64,000 nucleotides of DNA from assembly GCA_033875315.1 (NCBI GenBank), contig JANRJG010000040.1:60581-124580 (forward strand), in the 5' to 3' direction. The notes beneath the pieces are model-generated. The model searched no databases and had not been told where the DNA came from. It saw nothing but the letters and a program-made list of their open reading frames with translations. Source of the DNA: Candidatus Methylacidiphilales bacterium (GTDB lineage: Bacteria; Verrucomicrobiota; Verrucomicrobiia; Methylacidiphilales; CAZTYG01). The translations under genes were made by a program, and so were the position numbers. Positions 36,487 through 44,047 of this stretch are shown here, in pieces. Within the stretch, counting starts at the first letter, position 1, and each line of letters opens with the position of its first letter.

Positions 36487-36948
36487 ATGAGACACGCGAA
36501 GAAAACTGTCAAACTCGGGCGCAAATCCGCGCACCGGAACGCGCTTCTGGCCAATCTGGCCTCCAGCCTGATCCAGCACAACCGCGTCAAGACCACCCTG
36601 ACCAAGGCCAAGGCGGTTCGTCCGCTCGCGGAAAAGCTCGTCACCCTCGGCAAGAAGGGGGAGATCCACCACCGCCGCCTAGCCGCCAGCAAACTGATGG
36701 GAAATGCCAAAGTGGTGAGCAAACTCTTCTCCGACATCGCCCCCCGTTTCAAGGACCGCAAGGGTGGATACACCCGCATCCTCAAACTGGGCGTCCGCGG
36801 CAGCGATGCCTCGTCCATGGCGTTGATCGAATGGGTGGACCACCAAGTTGAAGCGGCTCCGGCTGTGGAGACCCCGGCACCCAAGACCGAGGCCGCAACG
36901 GCCCCGGCCGCGGAGAAAAAAACCGCCAAGAAAAAAGCCAAGGAATGA
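36487..36948 (+). CDS. rplQ: 50S ribosomal protein L17 with Ala/Lys-rich C-terminal tail
   Basis: L17 binds near the exit tunnel. The core of about 115 residues has the typical RHAKKTVKLGRKSAHRNALLANL start and the RKGGYTRILKLGVRGSDAS motif. A 35-residue tail rich in Ala, Pro, Lys and Glu follows. It is the last gene of the supercluster, starts immediately after rpoA and is followed by a strong terminator. Confidence 0.97.
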   Translation: MRHAKKTVKLGRKSAHRNALLANLASSLIQHNRVKTTLTKAKAVRPLAEKLVTLGKKGEIHHRRLAASKLMGNAKVVSKLFSDIAPRFKDRKGGYTRILKLGVRGSDASSMALIEWVDHQVEAAPAVETPAPKTEAATAPAAEKKTAKKKAKE

Positions 36949-36975
36949 TTTCCTCATCCTCCTGAGGGAAAATAC

Positions 36976-37012
36976 AAAAAGGGCGGCCGGAAACGGCCGC
37001 CCTTTTTGTTTG
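36976..37012 (+). terminator. Rho-independent terminator ending the ribosomal supercluster
   Basis: An A5 run, GGGCGGCCG, loop GAAA, CGGCCGCCC and a T5 run form a perfect 9-base-pair GC stem extended to 14 pairs by the A/T tracts. It lies 27 bases after rplQ and, being symmetrical, could also end the leftward operon from 38.9 kb. Confidence 0.92.
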
Positions 37013-37071
37013 AAACCCGGGATGCTTTTTTGATCCGTAGACGGGTGTCCCACCCCGTCTTGTAAAGCTTA

Positions 37072-37383
37072 TCAACCCCGCCAAACCCGGTAGATCAAGA
37101 GCAGCAGCACGGCCAGGATGACGCAAGCCGTGATGACACGGGCGCGAGAACGGCGCTCCTGCACCCGCAGGCGCCGACCCGGTGGAGGCGTCGGGACAGG
37201 GGCGGGGGCTGTTTCTTCCCCTGGTGGAATCAGGACCAGTGGACGTGGCGGTCCCGGTTCGCTGCGTGGCGGTGCCGGGTGTTGCAGCTTTTCCAGCTCG
37301 CGCGCCAGCTGGCGCTCCTTTTCCTCAAGGCGGCGCATTTCCTCTGCGATGGGGTCTTTCGGCCGGGGGGAAAACAACGACAT
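37072..37383 (-). CDS. Small protein with charged helix, proline-rich linker and C-terminal TM
   Basis: A 103-residue protein of unknown function. Residues 8-35 form a charged helix (repeated Glu, Arg, Leu), residues 36-70 are proline-rich, and residues 79-98 form a single hydrophobic segment followed by a short charged end, so it is probably a tail-anchored inner-membrane protein. The ATG at 37383 is preceded by AGAGGAG. It is third in a leftward operon after the LysM lipoprotein and coiled-coil membrane protein genes. Confidence 0.65.
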   Translation of the reverse strand: MSLFSPRPKDPIAEEMRRLEEKERQLARELEKLQHPAPPRSEPGPPRPLVLIPPGEETAPAPVPTPPPGRRLRVQERRSRARVITACVILAVLLLLIYRVWRG

Positions 37384-37460
37384 GGCTCCTCTTGTGCCCG
37401 AGGTGGACGAAAACGTCAACCCACCAAGCCCGGCCCAGCACCAAACCGGCCAGCCCCGGT

Positions 37461-38084
37461 TCAGAACTTGAACAACAAAACCAGTGCGATGACGGTCAGC
37501 AGGATCAGGAGCGGCAGTGTTAGGGCAAAACCCCGGACGACCAGTTCCGTGAAGGGCACCTGTCCCTCGAAACCCGATGAGGACGTTTCTCCCTCTGTGG
37601 ATTCGGTGTCCGAGCCATCGTGGATGTCCTTGCCGCTGAGGGCGTCAATTTTGGCCCGCGATTGATTGTAGATCGACTGCGCGTGATCGATTTTGGAAAG
37701 GGCCTTGGTCAGTTCCTCATCGAGGTTTTCCGGGGTCCAGGAACCGGGCTGGATGGCCTCGATCTGGTTCAGGTGGTCGGTGAATGTCTCGCGCGTGATC
37801 TGGATCTGCTCGATTTCTTTGCGAGCCTCATATTCGGCCCTTTCCAGCACGGTGACGGCACGGGTCAGGCGCTCGCGCATGGTTTTTTGCCCGATGGCGA
37901 GCTCTTGGCGGCGGCGGTTCAGTTCCTCTAGTTCGTTCTTGCGGCGCTCGACTTCCTCCTGCTGTCGCCGCAGGTCCATGAGGCGCTCCTGTTGCTCCTG
38001 GAGTTCATGGGTCAGGTCTTCCATGGATTTCGAGCCGGAACGGCCCAGGAGATCGGGTTGTTCAGAGGAGGGGAGGGGACTCAT
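37461..38084 (-). CDS. Coiled-coil protein with C-terminal transmembrane helix
   Basis: The 207-residue product has a long charged coiled-coil-like helix from about residue 20 to 140 (many Gln, Glu, Arg, Leu in heptad-like spacing), a short acidic Ser/Thr-rich linker and a hydrophobic C-terminal segment (residues 186-205). It is likely tail-anchored with the coiled coil in the cytoplasm. Its start overlaps the stop of the LysM lipoprotein by four bases (ATGA), which implies coupled production and a shared task. No family is recognised. Confidence 0.75.
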   Translation of the reverse strand: MSPLPSSEQPDLLGRSGSKSMEDLTHELQEQQERLMDLRRQQEEVERRKNELEELNRRRQELAIGQKTMRERLTRAVTVLERAEYEARKEIEQIQITRETFTDHLNQIEAIQPGSWTPENLDEELTKALSKIDHAQSIYNQSRAKIDALSGKDIHDGSDTESTEGETSSSGFEGQVPFTELVVRGFALTLPLLILLTVIALVLLFKF

Positions 38085-38881
38085 GGAATAACCAGTGTCG
38101 TGCCAAGCTTCAGATTCTGGACTTTGGCCGTGGCTTCGGGGTTGGCTTGCTTGATCTTCTGGACACCGCCGGGCACGTCATCGGGGTAGAATTGTTTGGC
38201 GATCTTCCACAGACTGTCGCCTTTTTGGATCGTGTAGCTGCGGGCTCCGGCGGTCGAAGGTATGGTTTCGGTTGCTGGAGCGGTGATGGGTGCGGTGGCG
38301 GCTGCCGTGTGTTCAACGGTCGGGGCGCCGGTGGGTGAAGCAGGCTGGGCCGGGGAGGGCGGAGGTTCGGCGGGCACCGGGTTGATCCGTGCGGCCGCTG
38401 TGGAATCGTCTTTTCTGGCCTGCAGGGTGTCGCGCTGGGCCAAGGCTTGTTTGAGATCCATGTTCTCCTTGCTCAACCGGGCCATTTCCTCGGCGTTGTG
38501 CACGGTGGAGTTGGGCAGAGTCAGGGCAAAATCAATTTTGGCTTTTTCCACATACGCCTGGATTTGCTCGCGGTCCTCGGCGGTCGGGCGGACGGCCAGG
38601 TATTTCTGGAAGTGGTAGATGCCGCTGACCGGGTCGCCGAGTTTTTCCGAGTAGAGGAGACCCATTTCGACGTGGGCTTTGGCCACGTTTTTGTTCGCCT
38701 GCAGGGCGGCTTCGTATTGTTCGATGGCGGCGTAATAATTGCCCTCTGCCGTGGCATCCGCTGCCTTGCGGAAGTAGGGATTGAGTTCATTTTCCGCGTC
38801 CAGGCCCTTCTGTGGGGGCTTGCAGGACGTTAACAACACCGCGGCGGAGGCCAGGGCCATCCAAACTACAGATAACTTCAT
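38081..38881 (-). CDS. Lipoprotein with TPR-like repeats and C-terminal LysM domain
   Basis: The 266-residue product carries a lipoprotein signal peptide with lipobox LLTSC (cysteine near residue 20). Residues 30-115 read as TPR-like helices (AADATAEGNYYAAIEQYEAAL, then KAHVEMGLLYSEKLGDP), a Pro/Ala/Thr-rich linker follows, and residues 215-266 form a LysM domain (YTIQKGDSLWKIAKQFY) that binds peptidoglycan. It should tether to the envelope and could organise cell-wall enzymes. The start at 38881 places the signal peptide correctly. It leads a three-gene operon. Confidence 0.85.
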   Translation of the reverse strand: MKLSVVWMALASAAVLLTSCKPPQKGLDAENELNPYFRKAADATAEGNYYAAIEQYEAALQANKNVAKAHVEMGLLYSEKLGDPVSGIYHFQKYLAVRPTAEDREQIQAYVEKAKIDFALTLPNSTVHNAEEMARLSKENMDLKQALAQRDTLQARKDDSTAAARINPVPAEPPPSPAQPASPTGAPTVEHTAAATAPITAPATETIPSTAGARSYTIQKGDSLWKIAKQFYPDDVPGGVQKIKQANPEATAKVQNLKLGTTLVIP

Positions 38882-38996
38882 GTGGAAGGAGTGTACTCCC
38901 GGGGAGGGGGGGTGCAAGGGATTTCCGGGGCATGGGGGCCTTGCACAATTCAGTTGATCTTTTGCCGTGGCGGTGGTTTTATTTTCATTCCTTCAC

Positions 38997-39069
38997 GGGG
39001 TCATAGCTCAGTTGGTAGAGCGCCTCAATGGCATTGAGGAGGTCTGGGGTTCGAATCCCCATGGCTCCA
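38997..39069 (+). tRNA. tRNA-Ala (GGC)
   Basis: Acceptor arm GGGGTCA pairs with TGGCTCC and has a G3:U70-type pair, the alanine identity element. The D-arm GCTCAGTTGGTAGAGC, anticodon stem CCTCA/TGAGG with loop ATGGCAT (anticodon GGC) and T-arm GGGGTTCGAATCCCC are complete. CCA is not encoded. Confidence 0.95.
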
Positions 39070-39275
39070 CGCCCTCCGGGCGTAGTCTTTCGCAAAGCGA
39101 ACGTTGTTCCCCTGATTCGAACGCAGTTCGTTTGCTGCGTCCGAAGGACAAATCCATCGGGCCGGAGGCCAATACGCAACGACCCGGGAGGGTCCCATCC
39201 CCATGGCTCCACGCCCTCCGTGGTGTGGTACTTCGCGAGGTGAATATCGTCCTCTGATCCGAACAAAATTCGGCC
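39055..39275. repeat. Degenerate tandem duplication that copies the tRNA-Ala 3' end
   Basis: The 24 bases at 39055-39078, comprising the end of tRNA-Ala and the following CGCCCTCCG, recur exactly at 39197-39220, 142 bases later. The next roughly 50 bases of each copy remain alignable (both contain TTCGC...GAA...CTGAT-CGAAC). This could be an attachment-site-like remnant of an integration event at the tRNA, or a slipped duplication. The gap up to the gene at 39343 holds no other feature. Confidence 0.7.
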
Positions 39276-39342
39276 GCTTGCCCGCTTGAATGGTGGACTT
39301 TTTCTTTCCCGGCATGGGGTTTGCTTGTCATCATCGCTTCTT

Positions 39343-41229
39343 ATGTCCTCCAAGAATTCTTTCCCTGAACGCCCCGCCAAACCGTCCGCCACCTCCATCT
39401 CCTCTCCCATCCAAGAAACCATCGAAGCCCTGCACCGCCAGTTTTGCGACTTGGACGAAGGCGAGGTCGCGACCTACATCCCCGAATTGGGCAAGGCCGA
39501 TCCGTCCTGGTTCGGCATTTGTCTGGTCACTGCCGACGGAGCGGTTTACGAGGCGGGCAACACCACACAGGAATTCACCATCCAGTCGATTTCCAAACCC
39601 TTCAGCTACGGCATGGCCTTGGAGGACAACAGCCGGGTCGAGGTCTTGAAGAAAATCTGGGTTGAGCCAACCGGGGAAGCCTTCAACTCGATCAGCCTCC
39701 AGCCCGGCACCGGGCGCCCCATGAATCCGATGATCAACGCCGGGGCCATCGCCACCACCGGCCTGGTCGAGGGGAAAACTTCCGCGCAGAAAATGCGGCG
39801 GATCCTCGATTCCCTCTCACGCTTCGCCGGACGCAGCCTTTCCGTGGACCAGACCGTTTATCAATCGGAAAACGAAACCGGTCACCGCAACCGTGCCATC
39901 GCCCACATGCTGCGCAATTTTGACATCCTCACCGAAGATCCCACCCCAGCGCTGGAGGCCTATTTCCAACAGTGTTCCGTCCTGGTCAACTGTCGCGACC
40001 TCGGAGTGATGGCGGCCACCCTGGCCAATGGCGGGTCCAACCCCATCACCGGCCAGCGCGCGGTCAGCGCGGATTACGTCGAGAGCATGCTCAGCGTGAT
40101 GGGCAGTTGCGGGATGTACGATGCGGCGGGAGAATGGATCTACAATGTGGGCATGCCGGCCAAGAGCGGCGTGGCTGGCGGCATCGTGGCCGTCCTACCC
40201 GGCCAGCTCGGCATCGGCGTCTTTTCCCCGCGACTCGATCCGCGCGGGAACAGCGTGCGCGGGATCGCGGTCTGCCGTGAATTGTCCCACATGTTCGACC
40301 TGCACATGTTCAAAATCCCCCGGGTGGCCCGGACCAGCGTCCGGCGGGTCATCCACCCGGACCAGAACGGTTCCAACCGGCTCCGCACCGAATCGGAATC
40401 ACGCGTGCTCAAGGCCCACGGGCACCAGATTGCCTTGGTGGAATTGCAGGGCGAATTGTTGTTTTCCGGGGCGGAATCGGTCACCCGTGCCGTCCTCGAT
40501 GTGATCAAGGACAGCCCGCACCTCTTGCTCGACTTCCGCCATGTGCTTCGCATGGATTTGGTGGCCGCCCGCATGCTCACCCGCCTCTTGGGAAACATCC
40601 TTTTGGGGAACCTGCCGGTCATTTTGACCGGGACCCGCCATCTCGCGATCCTCGAGTCCGTCTTCCGCAAAGAGGCCCCGGAAGCGGTGCGGGACAAAAT
40701 CCTCTGGATTCAGGAAGCCGACTACGCGTTGGAAACGGCGGAAAACCGCCTGCTGGCCGACCTTTCCGCCACTTGGTCGGCGGACGAGCGGGTGGCACTG
40801 GGGGATTGCGAATTGCTCCTCGGCTCACACCCCGACGACCTGAAGATCTTTGAGAAGTTGCTCATTTCCTCCAAGGTGGCCTCGGGCACCGCACTGATCC
40901 AGCCTGGCGAAACCGGGGACGATCTCTACTTCCTCCTCAGGGGCAAGGTCAGTGCCTGGGTGCCGGACGGGGAGGGCGGGGAAACCCGTGTCTCCACCTT
41001 CTCCTCGGGGATGGCTTTTGGCGAAATGGCCCTCATCGACCGTTCCCCCAGATCAGCCAAAGTGGTCAGTGATACCGAAGTGGAATTGCAGCGCCTGAGA
41101 GCGGTGGATTTCGACGGCCTGGAGGTGTCGTGCCCGCGGCTGTATGCCCTCATCCTGCGCAATCTGACCCGTCTGCTTTCCGGACGCCTGCGCAAAGCCA
41201 ACATCGGTCGCTCTGTGCTGGCCCGATGA
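39343..41229 (+). CDS. glsA: Glutaminase fused to STAS and cyclic-nucleotide-binding domains
   Basis: Residues 25-330 are a serine-dependent glutaminase (glutamine to glutamate plus ammonia) with the catalytic QSISKPFSYG motif near residue 83, the GRPMNPMINAGAI motif near residue 124, and GVAGGIVAVLPGQLG near residue 275. Residues about 350-470 form a STAS-like domain (with LLLDFRHVLRMD), and residues 500-620 a cNMP-binding domain (PGETGDDLYFLLRGKVSAW and FGEMALIDRSPRSA). This three-part architecture is known for some bacterial glutaminases and implies activity gated by a nucleotide and partner binding. The ATG at 39343 is used; a TTG 19 codons earlier is possible. Confidence 0.92.
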   Translation: MSSKNSFPERPAKPSATSISSPIQETIEALHRQFCDLDEGEVATYIPELGKADPSWFGICLVTADGAVYEAGNTTQEFTIQSISKPFSYGMALEDNSRVEVLKKIWVEPTGEAFNSISLQPGTGRPMNPMINAGAIATTGLVEGKTSAQKMRRILDSLSRFAGRSLSVDQTVYQSENETGHRNRAIAHMLRNFDILTEDPTPALEAYFQQCSVLVNCRDLGVMAATLANGGSNPITGQRAVSADYVESMLSVMGSCGMYDAAGEWIYNVGMPAKSGVAGGIVAVLPGQLGIGVFSPRLDPRGNSVRGIAVCRELSHMFDLHMFKIPRVARTSVRRVIHPDQNGSNRLRTESESRVLKAHGHQIALVELQGELLFSGAESVTRAVLDVIKDSPHLLLDFRHVLRMDLVAARMLTRLLGNILLGNLPVILTGTRHLAILESVFRKEAPEAVRDKILWIQEADYALETAENRLLADLSATWSADERVALGDCELLLGSHPDDLKIFEKLLISSKVASGTALIQPGETGDDLYFLLRGKVSAWVPDGEGGETRVSTFSSGMAFGEMALIDRSPRSAKVVSDTEVELQRLRAVDFDGLEVSCPRLYALILRNLTRLLSGRLRKANIGRSVLAR

Positions 41230-41282
41230 TGGTTCCAGTAAGCGGTAGTTTGTCGGTGGCCGTGGGACGCTTGATGTTGGAC

Positions 41283-41297
41283 CCGTCCATCGGACGG
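41283..41297. terminator. Small hairpin between convergent glutaminase and GH28 genes
   Basis: CCGTCC and GGACGG form a 6-base-pair stem with a 3-base loop in the 160-base convergent gap. Its position fits a terminator, but it has no T-run. Confidence 0.25.
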
Positions 41298-41389
41298 ATG
41301 AGTTAACCAGGATCGGTCTGTCCGCCAGTTCATCCGGGCCCCGAGCAGTCCTCTTTGTTGTGCATGAAAGTAGGGGGGATTCAGCGGCG

Positions 41390-42748
41390 TCAGCCAACCT
41401 TGGGCAGTGTTGCCCACTGGTTTGTGCGTAGATTGGGGATCGACTTCTGCCGGATACCGTTGATGCACAATTGTTTCACGGACACATTTTTGACCCAGCG
41501 ATGCCGGTCAAAGCCTTCGATAACGGAAGGAATTTCCGGATCACCCCGGTAGCTGATGCGGTTGAAGTGGATGTCCTGGATGGTTTTTCCGGGCACTGGG
41601 TTGTAAGCGGGGTTGAAAAGCACCCGTAAATCCAGCAGGCGCGGGGCATCGGAATCCTCAATGCGGATGTTCGTAAAATGGACGTTGCGTATGATGTTCC
41701 AATCTCCGGGATTCAGCGCGAGACAACCCTGGTACATCGGACTGGGTTCGCAATGGCGCAGGATGGTCAAATGTTCAAAGCGCAGTTTTTCGATGTTACG
41801 GCCAGGAGATTTTTGTTGGCCATGCACTCCAACCATGACCGGATGGGCGACATCTGCCCAAAGGGTGCAATGCGAATAATGGTGGCGGCGGACGGACCCC
41901 TTGAATTCGCCGCGGTCGGCGTACACGGCCAGACAGTCGTCGGAACTCCGGATGAAACAATGCGCCACCCGGAGATCCGAGCATGACATGGAGTCGATGC
42001 CGTCCCCCCAGAGGCAGTGGGTGAAAATGGAGACGTGGTTGATATGAATATTTTTTGACTGACCTAACATGACGCCGTAATGCGATGGATTACGCAGGGT
42101 CACGCCTTCCACCCGGACGTTTCGGCTGTGAACGATTTTGAGGGCAGGCGCTTTGGGGGCTATTTCATTTCTGGGGTCCGGGGGACAATCTGCTAGCAGA
42201 TCGATGACTCCCAGCCCCCGAATGAGGACGTTCTCCACGCCGGAGCATTCGAGACGACCGCGCAGAACGGCTCCATCGTCAAGCTGAAGGGTCTGATTCG
42301 ATTGGAGTTTGAGCACACCCCCGGGGATCACGTGGAATCCCGGTTTGTAGTGCAGCACGTTTTTTTGAGGGCGCGTGGTCGTCGCCCATTTACCCGGCCG
42401 CACATTCAGGTGCAAGCAGATGCCGGGGTCGTTCAAAAACTGCAAGGTGGCTGATTCATTTGCAGATAGGGTCAAACGAAGCGATCCATCCTTATTTTTT
42501 CGAAGCAATTTCGGCTGGGCTGGGCGAATCTCGGCTTGGTCTGCCGGGTGGTTTGTCACAATTTTCAATAATACTTTTTTACCGGACGGAATGACTGCAT
42601 GTCCGACCATGCGGGGTCGCCGCATATCGACCATCATGGCGGAAACGGGGCGTTCCCGCCACGTGTCCTGTGCGGAATGTCGGAACCAAACCCGGAAGTC
42701 GGGATGGATCAGGTCGGGTCCAGTAGGGGATGAGCAGGAGGAAATCAT
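41390..42748 (-). CDS. GH28 family polygalacturonase-like enzyme
   Basis: GH28 enzymes are inverting right-handed beta-helix hydrolases of galacturonans and rhamnogalacturonans. The 452-residue protein has the repeated beta-helix rungs from about residue 150 on (VENVLIRGLGVIDLL, SRNVRVEGVTLRNPS) and the catalytic pair in GDGIDSMSC and SSDDCLAVYA, near residues 255-280. The usual later histidine motif appears as HPVMVGVHG. There is no signal peptide, so it should cleave imported oligogalacturonides. It is the last gene of the leftward GH3-GH2-GH29-GH28 operon, six bases after the fucosidase. Confidence 0.85.
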   Translation of the reverse strand: MISSCSSPTGPDLIHPDFRVWFRHSAQDTWRERPVSAMMVDMRRPRMVGHAVIPSGKKVLLKIVTNHPADQAEIRPAQPKLLRKNKDGSLRLTLSANESATLQFLNDPGICLHLNVRPGKWATTTRPQKNVLHYKPGFHVIPGGVLKLQSNQTLQLDDGAVLRGRLECSGVENVLIRGLGVIDLLADCPPDPRNEIAPKAPALKIVHSRNVRVEGVTLRNPSHYGVMLGQSKNIHINHVSIFTHCLWGDGIDSMSCSDLRVAHCFIRSSDDCLAVYADRGEFKGSVRRHHYSHCTLWADVAHPVMVGVHGQQKSPGRNIEKLRFEHLTILRHCEPSPMYQGCLALNPGDWNIIRNVHFTNIRIEDSDAPRLLDLRVLFNPAYNPVPGKTIQDIHFNRISYRGDPEIPSVIEGFDRHRWVKNVSVKQLCINGIRQKSIPNLRTNQWATLPKVG

Positions 42749-42754
42749 GTTTAT

Positions 42755-44047
42755 CTAGTAGTAATACTGGGGTTGCGGACTTCCATCCAAAGTTAGTTTG
42801 ATGACGTTAAACGGATGGATCGGAGGCTGATGGGGCAGCCCTTCCACGATCAACTGTCGACCTTTGCGCTTGACGGTCAAAGTTCCGGCGGCTCCCAGCA
42901 GCTCCGCTTTGGGTACATGATTGCCGAGCTGGGCCAGGACCATCCGGCCGTCGCCGGGCCAAGTCTGCATGATCACGTAGGCGTTGTCCCCTTTGGTCGT
43001 TATCCTGCCGCTGGTGCAGAAGTCCCACCAGTTGGGTAAAATCCGCTCAGTGCCATAAATGGCCTGGCCGCATATCTTGAGCCATTGTCCCATTTCCAAC
43101 AGCCGGTCCACGGCCTGGGGAGAAATCTGGCCGTCTGGATTCGGCCCCACATTCAGCAAGTAATTGCCCCCCCGGGCGGCACAGGCGGTCAGCTGTTCCA
43201 AAAGTCGAGTCGAGGTTTTGTACTCGCCTTCGTTCGACGAAAAACCCCACGAATGATTCATCGTGATGCAGGACTCAAAAAAACCATCCTGGTAATAGGC
43301 ATTGGGGATTTCCTGCTCCGGAGTGGCAAAATCCCCCGGCAAGCCGGAACGGTTGTTGGTCAGGATTTGGGGCTGAAGCGCACGAACCATGATTTCCAGT
43401 TCTTCCGAGCGCCATATATCCTTGGTCTTGTCTCCCCAGCCCCCCCGGAAGTTGGCGTCATCCGGGCAGTCATACCAAAGAATATCGATCTGGCCGTAAT
43501 TCGTCAGCAATTCCCGCACTTGGTTATGTAAGTGTTCCACCAATTTTTTCCAGCCTTGGGGGTTTTTTTCCGGGCCTTCAAAGTAGGCGGGAAAATCCCA
43601 ATCCTTAACGGAGAAGTAAAGCCCCACACCCAGGCCTTCCTCCCGACAGGCGGTGATGTACTCCGCGACGAAGTCACGTTGGGCAGCCGTGCGCGGTGCG
43701 GTAAAATTGGTATGGTGGCTGTCGAACAGGCAAAAGCCGTCATGATGCTTGGCCGTAAGGACCATGTATTTCATCCCGGCCTCTTTGGCCAGCCGGGCCC
43801 AGCTTCTGGCATCGAAATGTCGCGGATTGAACTTTGACGAAAGGGATTGGTATTCGTCCGTCGGAATGGACTCCGTGTATCGCACCCACTCACCGCGCCC
43901 GAGCAGTGAATAGAGACCCCAGTGGATGAACATGCCAAAGCGGGCCTGGTTGAACCATTTCAGGCGTTCTTTTTGGGCAGCATAATCGGTTGGCATGGGG
44001 TCACTCTGTGAGGGGATTTGTGGCAGGATTTCACGGGGACCTGGCAT
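42755..44047 (-). CDS. Alpha-L-fucosidase (GH29)
   Basis: GH29 enzymes remove alpha-L-fucose by retention. The 430-residue protein has the family motifs FGMFIHWGLYS near residue 37, TAKHHDGFCLFDS near 98 and the nucleophile motif ILWYDC with Asp193. No signal peptide is present, so action is cytoplasmic. Its ATG overlaps the stop of the GH2 gene (TGATG), which points to translational coupling; an internal ATG at 43996 is an alternative start closer to the fold. It sits between GH2 and GH28 in one operon. Confidence 0.93.
   Translation of the reverse strand: MPGPREILPQIPSQSDPMPTDYAAQKERLKWFNQARFGMFIHWGLYSLLGRGEWVRYTESIPTDEYQSLSSKFNPRHFDARSWARLAKEAGMKYMVLTAKHHDGFCLFDSHHTNFTAPRTAAQRDFVAEYITACREEGLGVGLYFSVKDWDFPAYFEGPEKNPQGWKKLVEHLHNQVRELLTNYGQIDILWYDCPDDANFRGGWGDKTKDIWRSEELEIMVRALQPQILTNNRSGLPGDFATPEQEIPNAYYQDGFFESCITMNHSWGFSSNEGEYKTSTRLLEQLTACAARGGNYLLNVGPNPDGQISPQAVDRLLEMGQWLKICGQAIYGTERILPNWWDFCTSGRITTKGDNAYVIMQTWPGDGRMVLAQLGNHVPKAELLGAAGTLTVKRKGRQLIVEGLPHQPPIHPFNVIKLTLDGSPQPQYYY

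Noticed and set aside
25036..36672. Other long antisense frames across the ribosomal cluster (for example 25036-26502, 31071-32528, 35353-36672)
   Set aside because: All lie opposite well-supported ribosomal or secY/rpoA genes and translate into biased sequence without any family motif.
38985..39422. Leftward frames over tRNA-Ala and its duplicated tail
   Set aside because: They consist of tRNA complement and repeat sequence; the real content is the tRNA and the duplication.
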